Translations under genes and position numbers: made by a program
Notes under the pieces: model-generated
Database searches by the model: none
What the model was told of the DNA's origin: nothing
The model's input: the letters and a program-made list of their open reading frames with translations, nothing else
In this document: positions 9,363 to 17,699 of the stretch, in pieces
Position numbering within the stretch: position 1 is the first letter of the stretch
How the letters are laid out: every line of letters begins with the position of its first letter
Assembly (NCBI RefSeq): GCF_047730075.1
Contig: NZ_CP159831.1
Location: forward strand, 2,917,173-2,981,172
Source of the DNA: Njordibacter sp905182035
Lineage (GTDB): Bacteria; Pseudomonadota; Gammaproteobacteria; Pseudomonadales; Balneatricaceae
Direction of reading: 5' to 3'
Length of the DNA: 64,000 bases

Positions 9363-9989
9363 ATGGACTTATTAGGATTTCTATTCCGATGGTCACACGT
9401 TTTATTCGGCATTACCTGGATCGGCATGCTGTACTACTTCAACTTTGTTCAGGGCGGCTACTTTAAGCAAGCCAGCGCTGAAGGTTTAGCAGATGCTAAA
9501 GCTAAGCTAGCTCCAAGTGCTTTGTGGTGGTTCCGTTGGGGCGCCATGGGTACTTTCCTAACTGGCGTCATCATGCTGTTCACTGTACCTTCTGCAGTAA
9601 GCAACTACATCTGGATCGGTTCTTTGTTCGGTACTTTAATGTTTTTAAACGTATGGATGATTATCTGGCCTAACCAGAAAATTGCCCTAGGCATGGCTGA
9701 AGGCGATGGCCCTGCAGCTGGCGCTAAGGCATTGCTGGCTTCACGCCACAACGTTTTATTCTCTGCACCAATGGTATTCTGTATGCTGGCGTCTGGACAC
9801 GGTGGCATGGGTGGCTGGGCAGCGGTAAATTGGAGTGCGACTTCAATGATCGCTATGCTGATAATCATTGCTGCTCTGCAAGCTAACGCCATGTTTGGTA
9901 AGCAGGGTCCGCTGACCACTGTTAAGGGCGTAATACACGGTTCTTTAGGACTGACTGCGGTAATGGTATTGGTATTTAACTTCGTATAA
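9363..9989 (+). CDS. Urate-hydroxylase-type (PuuD N-terminal) membrane protein
   Basis: The 208 residues form about six hydrophobic helices. The opening RWSHVLFGITWIGMLYYFNF, with a later SRHNVLFSAP and a His/Gly-rich segment ASGHGGMGG, matches the membrane domain found at the N terminus of the bacterial urate hydroxylase PuuD (not the polyamine PuuD). The full enzyme carries a C-terminal cytochrome c domain; this protein has no CxxCH and stops after the membrane part. Conserved histidines in helices suggest haem or metal binding, but that is inference. No purine genes are nearby. It has its own ribosome site (GAGAGG) and ends in a strong terminator, so it looks monocistronic. Function unknown. 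Confidence 0.7.
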   Translation: MDLLGFLFRWSHVLFGITWIGMLYYFNFVQGGYFKQASAEGLADAKAKLAPSALWWFRWGAMGTFLTGVIMLFTVPSAVSNYIWIGSLFGTLMFLNVWMIIWPNQKIALGMAEGDGPAAGAKALLASRHNVLFSAPMVFCMLASGHGGMGGWAAVNWSATSMIAMLIIIAALQANAMFGKQGPLTTVKGVIHGSLGLTAVMVLVFNFV

Positions 9990-10011
9990 ACGCTGGCTAA
10001 ATAGCAGACAT

Positions 10012-10040
10012 AAAAAACCCCAGCGTGCTGGGGTTTTTTA
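10012..10040 (+). terminator. Intrinsic terminator
   Basis: ACCCCAGC, loop GT, GCTGGGGT followed by T6 and preceded by A6: a textbook bidirectional terminator 23 bases after the membrane protein stop. Confidence 0.9.
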
Positions 10041-10073
10041 ATGGTGATACCACCAAATTTGAAGTGCCCATCC

Positions 10074-10126
10074 TAGGCACGAGTACATCCTGTAGACTCC
10101 ATGTCCTTCCTTGTCGGCCTAAATAG
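10074..10126. repeat. Cluster of small palindromes centred on CATCC
   Basis: Three adjoining near-palindromes: GTGCC-CATCCTA-GGCAC at 10074-10090, GAGTACATCCTGTAGACTC at 10091-10109 (arms GAGTACA and TGTACTC with a two-base insertion) and GACTCCATGTCC after it. The middle of each carries CATCC or CCATG. The same theme forms the tandem repeat at 16185-16330. It lies in the 276-base gap between the convergent membrane protein and FKBP genes, which otherwise holds only the terminator. Confidence 0.55.
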
Positions 10127-10265
10127 CAAGCTATTAAACTAACAACGTTCCTTGAGGGCTTAACATACGCCAATGGTGTTTCGATAAATATAGGAAAAAT
10201 TCTGAATTTTGCCCCTTTTTGGTATTATTTTAGCTTTATTCGGTCAAAACCCAGAAGCATTACCT

Positions 10266-10940
10266 TTATTGACCTATCTTGATCAATTCTACTTCAAAAA
10301 TTAGCGCGTCATTTGGTCCAATCAACTGTCCAGCACCTTGGGTGCCGTAAGCTAAATCTGGGTGGATGAAGAATTTATACTTAGATCCAATACGCATTAA
10401 CTGAACGCCTTCAGTCCAACCGGCTATGACACCATTCAATGGAAATTGTGTTGGTTCACCACGCTCTACAGAGCTGTCAAATACGCTTCCATCCATAGTG
10501 GTGCCATGGTAATGCACCGTTACCGTGTCTTTAGCAGCAGGCATTGCACCTTCACCTTCCGACAAAACTTGGTACTGTAAGCCGCTGTCAGTCACTACAA
10601 CACCTTCTTTTTTAGCATTTTCAGCCAAGTAAGCTTCACTATTTTTTAACGCACCTTCAAATTTTGAAGTTGCCACTTTACGCTGATAGTCCTTTACTGC
10701 GGTCACCGCTTGCTGCTCGTTTACCAAGGTCTTTTGGCCAAGATAAGCGGCATTAAAACCTTCCACAAATGCTTCTAAGTTAAGGTTGTCAAAGTCGTTA
10801 GCGAGCTGTCCAGCAACCAGTGTGCCCAAGCTATAACTTACATTTTGTTCTGCATTGTTTAGATCAATTTCTGCAGCAGCAGAGGTGGCGGCAAGGCCAA
10901 TGGCACTAGTAACGGCCAAACGGCTAATTAAAGTTTTCAT
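10266..10940 (-). CDS. Periplasmic FKBP-type peptidyl-prolyl isomerase
   Basis: A proline isomerase of the Mip/FkpA/FklB group. Residues 1-23 form a signal peptide (MKTLISRLAV then an Ala-rich core, likely cut after SAAA), placing it in the periplasm. Residues about 25-115 are the helical N-terminal dimerisation domain and 125-222 the FKBP fold, with VHYHGTTMDGSVFDSS, FPLNGVIAGWTEG and PDLAYGTQG, the usual ligand-pocket segments. The length of 224 fits FkpA/Mip-like proteins. It is divergent from yheS, with separate regulation likely. Confidence 0.9.
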   Translation of the reverse strand: MKTLISRLAVTSAIGLAATSAAAEIDLNNAEQNVSYSLGTLVAGQLANDFDNLNLEAFVEGFNAAYLGQKTLVNEQQAVTAVKDYQRKVATSKFEGALKNSEAYLAENAKKEGVVVTDSGLQYQVLSEGEGAMPAAKDTVTVHYHGTTMDGSVFDSSVERGEPTQFPLNGVIAGWTEGVQLMRIGSKYKFFIHPDLAYGTQGAGQLIGPNDALIFEVELIKIGQ

Positions 10941-11105
10941 AGTATTCCTTAGTGATAGTGCTAAACGTTATCATTCAGCGCGTTGCATAGGATATATAAG
11001 ACTCAAACCCGAAGCAAAAGTATTTCCACTTGTTTACATTTGATTGCATTTGTTTATTTATGTTTAGGCTTATGGCTAGGTAAGCCTGTGGTATCATCCG
11101 CGGCC

Positions 11106-13043
11106 ATGATTAAATTTGACGACATCACACTCCAGCGCGGTGGCCAGCCTCTTATTGAGGGGGCCAACCTGACTCTTGATTCTGGCCAGAGATATGGTTT
11201 AGTAGGGCGTAATGGGGCTGGCAAAACCACCTTATTTAAGTTATTGCTAGGTCAACTGCAACTGGATGCAGGCCAACTCACATGGCCACCTGCTATGCGT
11301 ATGGCCCATATGGCGCAAGAAATAGGCGATGTTAATCGCTCTACTCTAGAGCATGTGTTAGATGGGGATCTGTCCCTAAGGGCTGCTGAGGCCGCCATTG
11401 CTGCCGCCGAGGCCAAGCATGATGAAGCGGCCCTAAGCCACGTTTATGCCGATTATGATCACGTAGGTGGTTACAGTGCGGTTAACCGCGCGCAACAATT
11501 ATTACAAGGGTTAGGCTTCCCAGAACAAGACTGGAGCCAGCCCGTAGGTAATTTTTCTGGTGGTTGGCGTGTGCGCTTGAATCTGGCTCAAGCCCTTATG
11601 TGCCCGTCAGACTTGTTACTATTAGATGAACCTACTAACCATTTAGACCTTGATGCCACCATGTGGCTTGAATCATGGTTACAAAAATATCCTGGAACTT
11701 TGTTTTTGGTCTCTCACGACCGCGACTTTTTGGACCAAGTGGTGCAGGTTATTGTGCATTTGGATCGCAAGAAACTAACCTCTTATCGTGGTAACTACGC
11801 TGCTTTTGAGCGACAAAAGGCTGAGCGCATGGCCCAACACCAAGTCATGTATTCCAAACAGCAAACCGAAATTGCTCACATCGAAAGTTTTATCCGGCGT
11901 TTTAAAGCTAAAGCTAGTAAGGCCAAACAAGCTCAAGGCCGCGTAAAAGCCCTAGAGCGTATGGAGAAAATTGCGCCCGCCTATGCTGATTCACCCTTTA
12001 CCTTTCGTTTTCCAGAATTTGACAAGACCAGTTCTACCTTAATTGACCTTGATCGAGTCAGCATTGGCTATGACAAGCCCATTGTCAGCGCCAATATTAC
12101 CTTACTGCATGATTCACGCTACGCCTTACTCGGCCCTAACGGTGCTGGTAAATCGAGCTTGATCAAAACCTTGGTTGGCGACCTTGCGCCTTTGTCAGGC
12201 CAAATTGTGCCCGGTGAACACCTCAAAGTTGGTTACTTTGCTCAACACCAGCTTGAGGCGTTAGATATAGGGGCCAGTGGTCTATTGCACCTACAACGTT
12301 TAAAGCCTAAAGCGAGTGAACAAGAACTGCGCAATTTTTTAGGTAGTTTTGGATGGCAAGGTGAGCGCGTATTTGAGCCAGTAAAACACTTTTCTGGTGG
12401 TGAAAAAGTACGTTTAGCCTTGGCTATGATTGCCCTTCAAAAACCTAACTTACTGCTGTTAGATGAACCCACTAACCACTTAGATCTAGAAGCACGTCAT
12501 GCCCTAACCATGGCACTCCAAGCCTATCAAGGTGCCATCGTGGTCATTTCTCACGACCGCCACTTGTTACGCCAAGTAGTGGATAACTATTGGATAGTGG
12601 CCGATGGAAAAGTTAAAGAATTTGAGGGTGACTTGCAAGATTATCAAATGCAGGTTCAGGCATTGGCTCAAGCTCAAGCCCAGGCTAAAATGAAAGAAAG
12701 ACAAGAGATAATACGCTCAGATCCAAGCAAAACTAATCACTCTGAAGCTGAGGCCTTAACGCCTGCAGAGCGGAAAGAACAAAAACGTCAGCAAGCAGAA
12801 AAACGTAAACAACTAAGCCCGTTAAAGAAGGCCATTGCCAAGCACGAAAAAGACATTGACTTGTGGCAAGCCAAACTAGACCTGCTAGAAGCGGAGCTTG
12901 CTCAACCTAGCTTGTACGATGCGGAAAATAAGGCCAAACTAAAAGACTTATTAGCCCAGCAAGCCCATGCCAGCGAACAGCATGAATATAACGAAGAGCT
13001 TTGGCTTGAAAAAAACGACCAACTTGAGTCCATGGTAATGTAA
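11106..13043 (+). CDS. yheS: ABC-F ATPase YheS
   Basis: A duplicated ABC ATPase without membrane domains. ABC-F proteins act at the ribosome, mostly on translation; the precise role of YheS is less clear. Two cassettes are visible: Walker A GRNGAGKTTL and GPNGAGKSSL, signatures FSGGWRVRLNL and FSGGEKVRLAL, and two LLLLDEPTNHLD Walker B segments. They are joined by a basic linker (ESFIRRFKAKASKAKQAQGR) and end in a long Gln/Lys-rich coiled coil. The frame is open from 10983, but residues before MIKFDDITLQRGG are not family-like, so the ATG at 11106 is used (645 residues; E. coli YheS is similar in length). Confidence 0.92.
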   Translation: MIKFDDITLQRGGQPLIEGANLTLDSGQRYGLVGRNGAGKTTLFKLLLGQLQLDAGQLTWPPAMRMAHMAQEIGDVNRSTLEHVLDGDLSLRAAEAAIAAAEAKHDEAALSHVYADYDHVGGYSAVNRAQQLLQGLGFPEQDWSQPVGNFSGGWRVRLNLAQALMCPSDLLLLDEPTNHLDLDATMWLESWLQKYPGTLFLVSHDRDFLDQVVQVIVHLDRKKLTSYRGNYAAFERQKAERMAQHQVMYSKQQTEIAHIESFIRRFKAKASKAKQAQGRVKALERMEKIAPAYADSPFTFRFPEFDKTSSTLIDLDRVSIGYDKPIVSANITLLHDSRYALLGPNGAGKSSLIKTLVGDLAPLSGQIVPGEHLKVGYFAQHQLEALDIGASGLLHLQRLKPKASEQELRNFLGSFGWQGERVFEPVKHFSGGEKVRLALAMIALQKPNLLLLDEPTNHLDLEARHALTMALQAYQGAIVVISHDRHLLRQVVDNYWIVADGKVKEFEGDLQDYQMQVQALAQAQAQAKMKERQEIIRSDPSKTNHSEAEALTPAERKEQKRQQAEKRKQLSPLKKAIAKHEKDIDLWQAKLDLLEAELAQPSLYDAENKAKLKDLLAQQAHASEQHEYNEELWLEKNDQLESMVM

Positions 13044-13125
13044 TAACAGAAACTGACTCTTTGCGAGCGAAGTGACGCAATGACGAAACATGAGATCTAG
13101 ACAACTTAATACTAAAGGCGCAACT

Positions 13126-14148
13126 ATGAGCTTTCAACCAAGCCAACGTCAGTTCCCCAATAGCCGTATGCGACGTATGCGATACAATGATTTTTCCCGC
13201 CGCTTAATGCGCGAAAACCAACTCACTGCCGATGACTTGATTTATCCCATGTTCGTCATTGAAGGCCACAACCAGCATCAACCTATTGCCTCTATGCCTG
13301 GTGTTGAGCGCCTGAGTATCGATTTGTTAGTAGCTGAGGCAAAGCAGCTGGTGGCCTTGGGTATTCCCGCCATTGCACTGTTTCCAGTGACCCCAGACTC
13401 GGTTAAATCTTTAATGGCAGAACAGGCTTATAGCCCAGATGGCTTAGCTCAACGTGCAGTAAGGGCGGTAAAGGACGCCTGCCCAGAACTCGGTGTCATT
13501 ACCGATGTCGCGTTAGACCCGTTCACCACCCACGGTCAAGATGGCATCATTAACGATGATGGCTACGTGCTTAACGACATTACTGTAGACATCCTTATTC
13601 AGCAAGCCCTGTCCCATGCCGAAGCCGGTGCAGATGTAGTGGCACCGTCTGATATGATGGACGGTCGCATAGGCTCTATTCGTAGTGCTTTAGAGGCAGA
13701 AAACTACCACAATACCGGTATTATGGCTTATGCAGCTAAGTATGCCTCTGCTTATTATGGCCCGTTCCGTGATGCTGTTGGCTCCGCTGGCAACTTAGGT
13801 AAGGGCAATAAATTTGGCTACCAGATGGATCCTGCTAATAGTGACGAAGCTTTGCACGAAGTCGCTATGGACCTTGTTGAAGGTGCTGACATGGTAATGG
13901 TAAAACCCGGCATGCCTTATTTAGATATCGTCAGCCGCGTTAAGCGTGAGCTACAAGTGCCTACTTTTGCCTATCAAGTCAGCGGTGAATACGCCATGCA
14001 TATGGCGGCCTTCCAAAACGGCTGGTTGGATAAGGACAGTGTTATGATGGAATCCTTGTTGGGCTTTAAGCGTGCTGGTGCGGATGGCATTCTCACCTAC
14101 TTTGCCAAAGATGCGGCTATACTGCTGCAATCTAATTCACGTTCATAA
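13126..14148 (+). CDS. hemB: Porphobilinogen synthase (ALA dehydratase)
   Basis: Condenses two 5-aminolevulinate molecules to porphobilinogen in haem synthesis. The 340-residue protein contains MVKPGMPYLDIV with the Schiff-base lysine and VAPSDMMDGRIGSIR with the second active-site region. The metal loop reads DVALDPFTTHGQDG, with aspartate and alanine where zinc enzymes have cysteines, so this is the magnesium/potassium type known from Pseudomonas rather than the zinc enzyme of E. coli. The start is the ATG at 13126, giving MSFQPSQRQFPNSRMRRMR; the frame is open to 13090 but that extension is not family-like. It lies 15 bases before radA, likely cotranscribed. Confidence 0.96.
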   Translation: MSFQPSQRQFPNSRMRRMRYNDFSRRLMRENQLTADDLIYPMFVIEGHNQHQPIASMPGVERLSIDLLVAEAKQLVALGIPAIALFPVTPDSVKSLMAEQAYSPDGLAQRAVRAVKDACPELGVITDVALDPFTTHGQDGIINDDGYVLNDITVDILIQQALSHAEAGADVVAPSDMMDGRIGSIRSALEAENYHNTGIMAYAAKYASAYYGPFRDAVGSAGNLGKGNKFGYQMDPANSDEALHEVAMDLVEGADMVMVKPGMPYLDIVSRVKRELQVPTFAYQVSGEYAMHMAAFQNGWLDKDSVMMESLLGFKRAGADGILTYFAKDAAILLQSNSRS

Positions 14149-14163
14149 ATTCGAGACAGCAAC

Positions 14164-15567
14164 ATGGCCAAAGCCAAGACAGCCTATGTTTGTAATGAAT
14201 GTGGCTCTGACTACAGCAAATGGCAGGGCCAATGCACTGATTGTGGCGCTTGGAACAGTCTACAGGAAATTCGTTTAGCCCCTGCTGGGGGCCATGTAAA
14301 CGCAAGCACTCGGGTAAGCGCTGCTAAGGGGTACGCGGGTGTTGCTTCTCAACTGCAGGATCTAAGTGACGTTGATGTGGCTAGCATGCCTCGCCTCAGT
14401 ACTGGTATCGGTGAACTGGACCGAGTACTAGGTGGTGGTTTGGTCACAGGTTCTGCCATCCTCTTTGGCGGGTATCCTGGTGCTGGTAAAAGCACCTTGT
14501 TGTTACAGCTCATGTGCAGATTGGCCCAACACATGCCAGCCTTATACATAACAGGCGAAGAATCCTTACAGCAGGTTGCCTTAAGGGCGCAGCGCTTGGA
14601 ATTGCCCACCAGCAATTTAAAAATGCTCACTGAGACCGACGTCGAGACTATCTTAGCCACCTGTGCTCAATTACAGCCCAGGGTCATTGTGGTTGATTCC
14701 ATACAAGTTATGCAATTAGCAGATATTAGTTCCGCTCCCGGCAGTGTGTCCCAAGTAAGAGAGTGCGCTGCGGCCCTAACTCGTTATGCAAAACAATCTG
14801 ACGCAATCCTGCTATTGGTAGGCCACGTTACAAAGGATGGCAGCATTGCTGGCCCCAAGGTGCTCGAGCACATGATCGATTGCTCGTTGCAACTAGAGGG
14901 AGACAACGACAGCCGTTATCGCACCCTAAGGAGCCATAAGAACCGTTTTGGTGCAGTAAATGAACTGGGTGTGTTTGCGATGATGGAAAATGGCCTTAAA
15001 GAAGTTAAGAACCCCAGCTCCATCTTCCTTTCCCGCAGTGACACCAGTGCCGCAGGTAGTTTGGTGATGGTGATATGGGAAGGGACACGGCCACTGCTGG
15101 TTGAATTACAAGCCCTAGTCGATGACAGCCACATGAACAACCCCCGCCGTGTAGCCGTAGGTTTAGATCAGAATCGCCTGACCATGTTGCTCGCCGTATT
15201 ACATCGTCATGGTGGCTTACACACCGGTGATCAAGATGTTTTTGTTAACGTTGTAGGTGGTGTAAGGGTGTCTGAAACTGGCGCTGATTTAGCCATGTTA
15301 TTAGCCATCGTTTCCAGTTTAAGAGATCAGGCGCTGGATCAAAACTTAGTTGTGTTTGGTGAGGTAGGGCTTTCTGGTGAGATTCGTCCTGTTCCTAGTG
15401 GCCAGGAACGTATTCGAGAAGCAGCTAAACACGGGTTTAAGCGGGCCATAGTGCCCATTGCCAACGTTCCAAAAGCTAATCTGTCTAAAGCAAAAGGTGG
15501 CAGCAGCCTAGATGGTATGGAAGTCATTGGTGTTAGAACACTGCAGGAAGCTTTAGAGGCATTATAG
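14164..15567 (+). CDS. radA: DNA repair protein RadA
   Basis: A RecA-related ATPase that promotes branch migration and processing of recombination intermediates. At 467 residues it has all the parts: a C4 zinc finger near residue 10 (CNECGSDYSKWQGQCTDCG), a Walker A GGYPGAGKSTL near residue 102, the RadA-specific KNRFG motif in RSHKNRFGAVNELGVF, and a C-terminal Lon-protease-like domain ending in GVRTLQEALEAL. It follows hemB by 15 bases. Confidence 0.97.
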   Translation: MAKAKTAYVCNECGSDYSKWQGQCTDCGAWNSLQEIRLAPAGGHVNASTRVSAAKGYAGVASQLQDLSDVDVASMPRLSTGIGELDRVLGGGLVTGSAILFGGYPGAGKSTLLLQLMCRLAQHMPALYITGEESLQQVALRAQRLELPTSNLKMLTETDVETILATCAQLQPRVIVVDSIQVMQLADISSAPGSVSQVRECAAALTRYAKQSDAILLLVGHVTKDGSIAGPKVLEHMIDCSLQLEGDNDSRYRTLRSHKNRFGAVNELGVFAMMENGLKEVKNPSSIFLSRSDTSAAGSLVMVIWEGTRPLLVELQALVDDSHMNNPRRVAVGLDQNRLTMLLAVLHRHGGLHTGDQDVFVNVVGGVRVSETGADLAMLLAIVSSLRDQALDQNLVVFGEVGLSGEIRPVPSGQERIREAAKHGFKRAIVPIANVPKANLSKAKGGSSLDGMEVIGVRTLQEALEAL

Positions 15568-15621
15568 CTCTTAAAATCCTGCGCTATAGCATAGCAATAA
15601 TAATAAAAAAGGGCCTATTTC

Positions 15622-16176
15622 ATGCCTGCTAAGCCAGATATCATCACCACCAACGGCCACGTCCGCCTCATCAATACTGGAGACGTTGCCGAGCTAGCCG
15701 ATTACTATTTGCGTAATCGCACTCATTTCTCGCCATGGGAGCCTGTTCGTGGCAGAGATTTCTATAGGCACGAAACTATGCTTAACCGCATCCTGGAAGC
15801 CGAAGGGGCTTTTCACGCCGATAAACAGGTTAAGTTAGGCGTCTTTTGCCCGCAGGATCAGCGCATGATCGCCAGTGTCGATTTCTCACAAATTGTTCGT
15901 GGCCCTTTGCAAGCCTGTTTTGTAGGTTATTCCATTGATGCCCAATACCAAGGCCAAGGTTTGATGCAAGAATTCATGCCACCTTGCCTAGGATATATGT
16001 TCAACCAATGTAACATCCACCGCGTTATGGCCACCTATATGATGTCCAACCAACGCAGTGCGGTTTTGCTAGAGCGACTTGGGTTTGAAAAGGAAGGCTA
16101 CGCTAAATCATACTTGAACATTGCAGGCACTTGGGAAGACCATATACTCACGGCTTTAGTGAACCCAAGTCATTAA
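15622..16176 (+). CDS. RimJ-like GNAT acetyltransferase
   Basis: A GCN5-related N-acetyltransferase of 184 residues. The acetyl-CoA segment is YQGQGLMQEFMPPCL, followed by NIHRVMATYMMSNQRSAVLLERLGFEKEG, which is characteristic of the RimJ/RimL branch that acetylates the N terminus of ribosomal proteins. RimJ acts on S5 in E. coli, but the substrate here is not shown by sequence. It starts 54 bases after radA behind AAAAAGGGCC, a good ribosome site, and converges with rpmG across the tandem repeat and terminator. Confidence 0.85.
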   Translation: MPAKPDIITTNGHVRLINTGDVAELADYYLRNRTHFSPWEPVRGRDFYRHETMLNRILEAEGAFHADKQVKLGVFCPQDQRMIASVDFSQIVRGPLQACFVGYSIDAQYQGQGLMQEFMPPCLGYMFNQCNIHRVMATYMMSNQRSAVLLERLGFEKEGYAKSYLNIAGTWEDHILTALVNPSH

Positions 16177-16184
16177 CCGCTGCC

Positions 16185-16330
16185 CTATGACATCCATGTC
16201 ACCGCGGCATACCGTACATCCTGGACATCGCCGCTCTATGACATCCATGTCACCGCGGCATACCGTACATCCTGTACATCGCCGCTCTATGACATCCATG
16301 TCACCGCGGCATACCGTACATCCTGTACAT
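16185..16330. repeat. 51-bp tandem repeat, 2.9 units, palindrome-rich
   Basis: Units begin at 16185, 16236 and 16287; the third ends after 44 bases at the terminator. Units are identical except one base (CCTGGACAT in unit 1, CCTGTACAT in units 2 and 3). Each unit contains GACATCCATGTC (arms GACAT/ATGTC), the palindrome CCGCGG, and GTACATCCTGTAC (arms GTACA/TGTAC around TCC). The units abut with no unique spacer, so this is not a CRISPR array. It fills the space between the rimJ-like gene and the rpmG terminator. Confidence 0.9.
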
Positions 16331-16366
16331 AAAAAAACCGGCGTCTATTGCTAGAGGCCGGTTTTA
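16331..16366. terminator. Bidirectional terminator between rimJ-like gene and rpmG
   Basis: AAAACCGGC and GCCGGTTTT form a 9-bp stem with a 14-base loop; A and T runs lie at its edges, so it can serve both convergent genes. Confidence 0.8.
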
Positions 16367-16380
16367 TAAAGCAGAACCAA

Positions 16381-16536
16381 TTACTTGATCTTGGCTTCTT
16401 TGTACATTACGTGCTTGCGGACTTTTGGATCGTACTTCTTTAATTCCATTTTGTCAGGCATGGTACGTTTGTTCTTAGTAGTGGTGTAGAAGTGACCAGT
16501 ACCGGCGCTGGAAACCAGCTTAATCTTATCGCGCAT
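16381..16536 (-). CDS. rpmG: Ribosomal protein L33
   Basis: A 51-residue basic protein of the large ribosomal subunit, beginning MRDKIKLVSSAGTGHFYTTT and ending YKEAKIK. It lacks the two CxxC pairs, so it is the zinc-free form. The start ATG is preceded by GGAGAAG. It follows rpmB by 11 bases, the universal rpmB-rpmG pair. Confidence 0.97.
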   Translation of the reverse strand: MRDKIKLVSSAGTGHFYTTTKNKRTMPDKMELKKYDPKVRKHVMYKEAKIK

Positions 16537-16547
16537 GAGTCTTCTCC

Positions 16548-16784
16548 TTAAACCTTTGTGCCATTGGCACGTACATCAACTAGAACGGAATCAATGCCTT
16601 TCTTGTCGACAATACGCATGCCCTTGGAAGATACCCGAAGGCGAACGAATTTGTTCTCGCTTTCCACCCAAAAACGATGCCAATGCAAGTTTGGTAAAAA
16701 ACGACGACGTGTTCTGTTGTGTGCGTGAGACACATTATTACCAGCGACAGGGCGCTTTCCGGTAATCATACATACTCTGGACAT
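16548..16784 (-). CDS. rpmB: Ribosomal protein L28
   Basis: A 78-residue large-subunit protein, nearly identical in layout to E. coli L28: MSRVCMITGKRPVAGNNVSH, then RRFLPNLHWHRFWVESENKF and KGMRIVDKKGID. GAGGAAGC lies seven bases before the start. It precedes rpmG in one operon, and radC lies farther downstream on the same strand's upstream side, the order common in gammaproteobacteria. Confidence 0.97.
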   Translation of the reverse strand: MSRVCMITGKRPVAGNNVSHAHNRTRRRFLPNLHWHRFWVESENKFVRLRVSSKGMRIVDKKGIDSVLVDVRANGTKV

Positions 16785-16958
16785 TTTAGCTTCCTCAAAT
16801 TTAGTATTGAACTTAACATAGTGTTTAGTTCTCAGGCGGAGCAGCCCTCCAGAGGGCCATTATCCGTACCAGCCGTATAACCACCTGAATTCTGGAGGTG
16901 GAAATATGGAGGCGGGACTTTAGCAGATTAGATGGGTATTGGCAAGGAGAATGAGGGC

Positions 16959-17642
16959 TCACATTAAGCCCCTGTCGGCAAACGACACCCACTCACTGCG
17001 TCCCACTACAAAATGATCCAAGATGCGGATATCAACAAGTGCGAGAGCATCCGCCAAGGCCTGTGTAATGAGTCTATCACTGGCACTGGGCTCTGCCACC
17101 CCAGACGGGTGATTGTGAGCCAATATTACTGCCGCTGCATTTTTGGTTAAAGCCAGTTTAACCACTTCACGGGGGTACACATTGGCGCTATCTATGGTGC
17201 CTTGAAACAACTCTACAAACTCTAACAATCGGTGTTGCTTGTCGAGCAATAACAAGCAAAAGACTTCCCTTGCATACTGCCCTATCTGACATTGTAAGTA
17301 AGTACCCACTTTTTTACTTGTGTTTAGATCTATGCATTCTTTGAGCTGCGCTTTTTGAAGCCTTAAACCCAACTCCAATACCGCTTGTAACTGCACATAT
17401 TTAGCGGGCCCAATACCTTTTTGCAAACAAAAATCTTCTGCACTTGCAGCTAATAGCTGATGTAAGCTTCCAAAGCGAGACAGCAGTTGGCGCGCCACAT
17501 CCACTGCCGATAATCCCACACTGCCAGTACGTAAAAAGATGGCCACCAGTTCTGCATCAGTCAAGTGTTTGGGCCCTAGGTCTAGCAGCCGCTCCCTTGG
17601 CCTTTCTGACATGGGCCATTGTGAAATCGCCATTGCATCCAT
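16959..17642 (-). CDS. radC: RadC/JAB-domain protein
   Basis: A 227-residue RadC family protein: an N-terminal helix-hairpin-helix part (LQKGIGPAKYVQLQAVLELG, about residues 72-91) and a C-terminal JAB1/MPN metal-binding domain with AHNHPSGVAEPSASDR, the His-His-Asp metal motif. The family was once called a DNA repair protein, but its true role is unclear. The 174 bases to rpmB hold two small hairpins (GCCCT-CCAG-AGGGC and CCACCT-AGGTGG) and presumably the rpmB promoter. It is divergent from the histidine kinase with 57 bases between starts. Confidence 0.92.
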   Translation of the reverse strand: MDAMAISQWPMSERPRERLLDLGPKHLTDAELVAIFLRTGSVGLSAVDVARQLLSRFGSLHQLLAASAEDFCLQKGIGPAKYVQLQAVLELGLRLQKAQLKECIDLNTSKKVGTYLQCQIGQYAREVFCLLLLDKQHRLLEFVELFQGTIDSANVYPREVVKLALTKNAAAVILAHNHPSGVAEPSASDRLITQALADALALVDIRILDHFVVGRSEWVSFADRGLM

Positions 17643-17699
17643 GCTCCTAATCCATTAGGTTAAAGCTAAAGCATAGCAGCCCATAGCTAATTCACCACC

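Noticed and set aside
13044..13125. TGCG-AGCGAAGTGA-CGCA hairpin before hemB
   Set aside because: Only four paired bases; too short to call a regulatory element.
16185..16330. CRISPR array
   Set aside because: Units are contiguous and identical, without variable spacers, and no cas genes are near.
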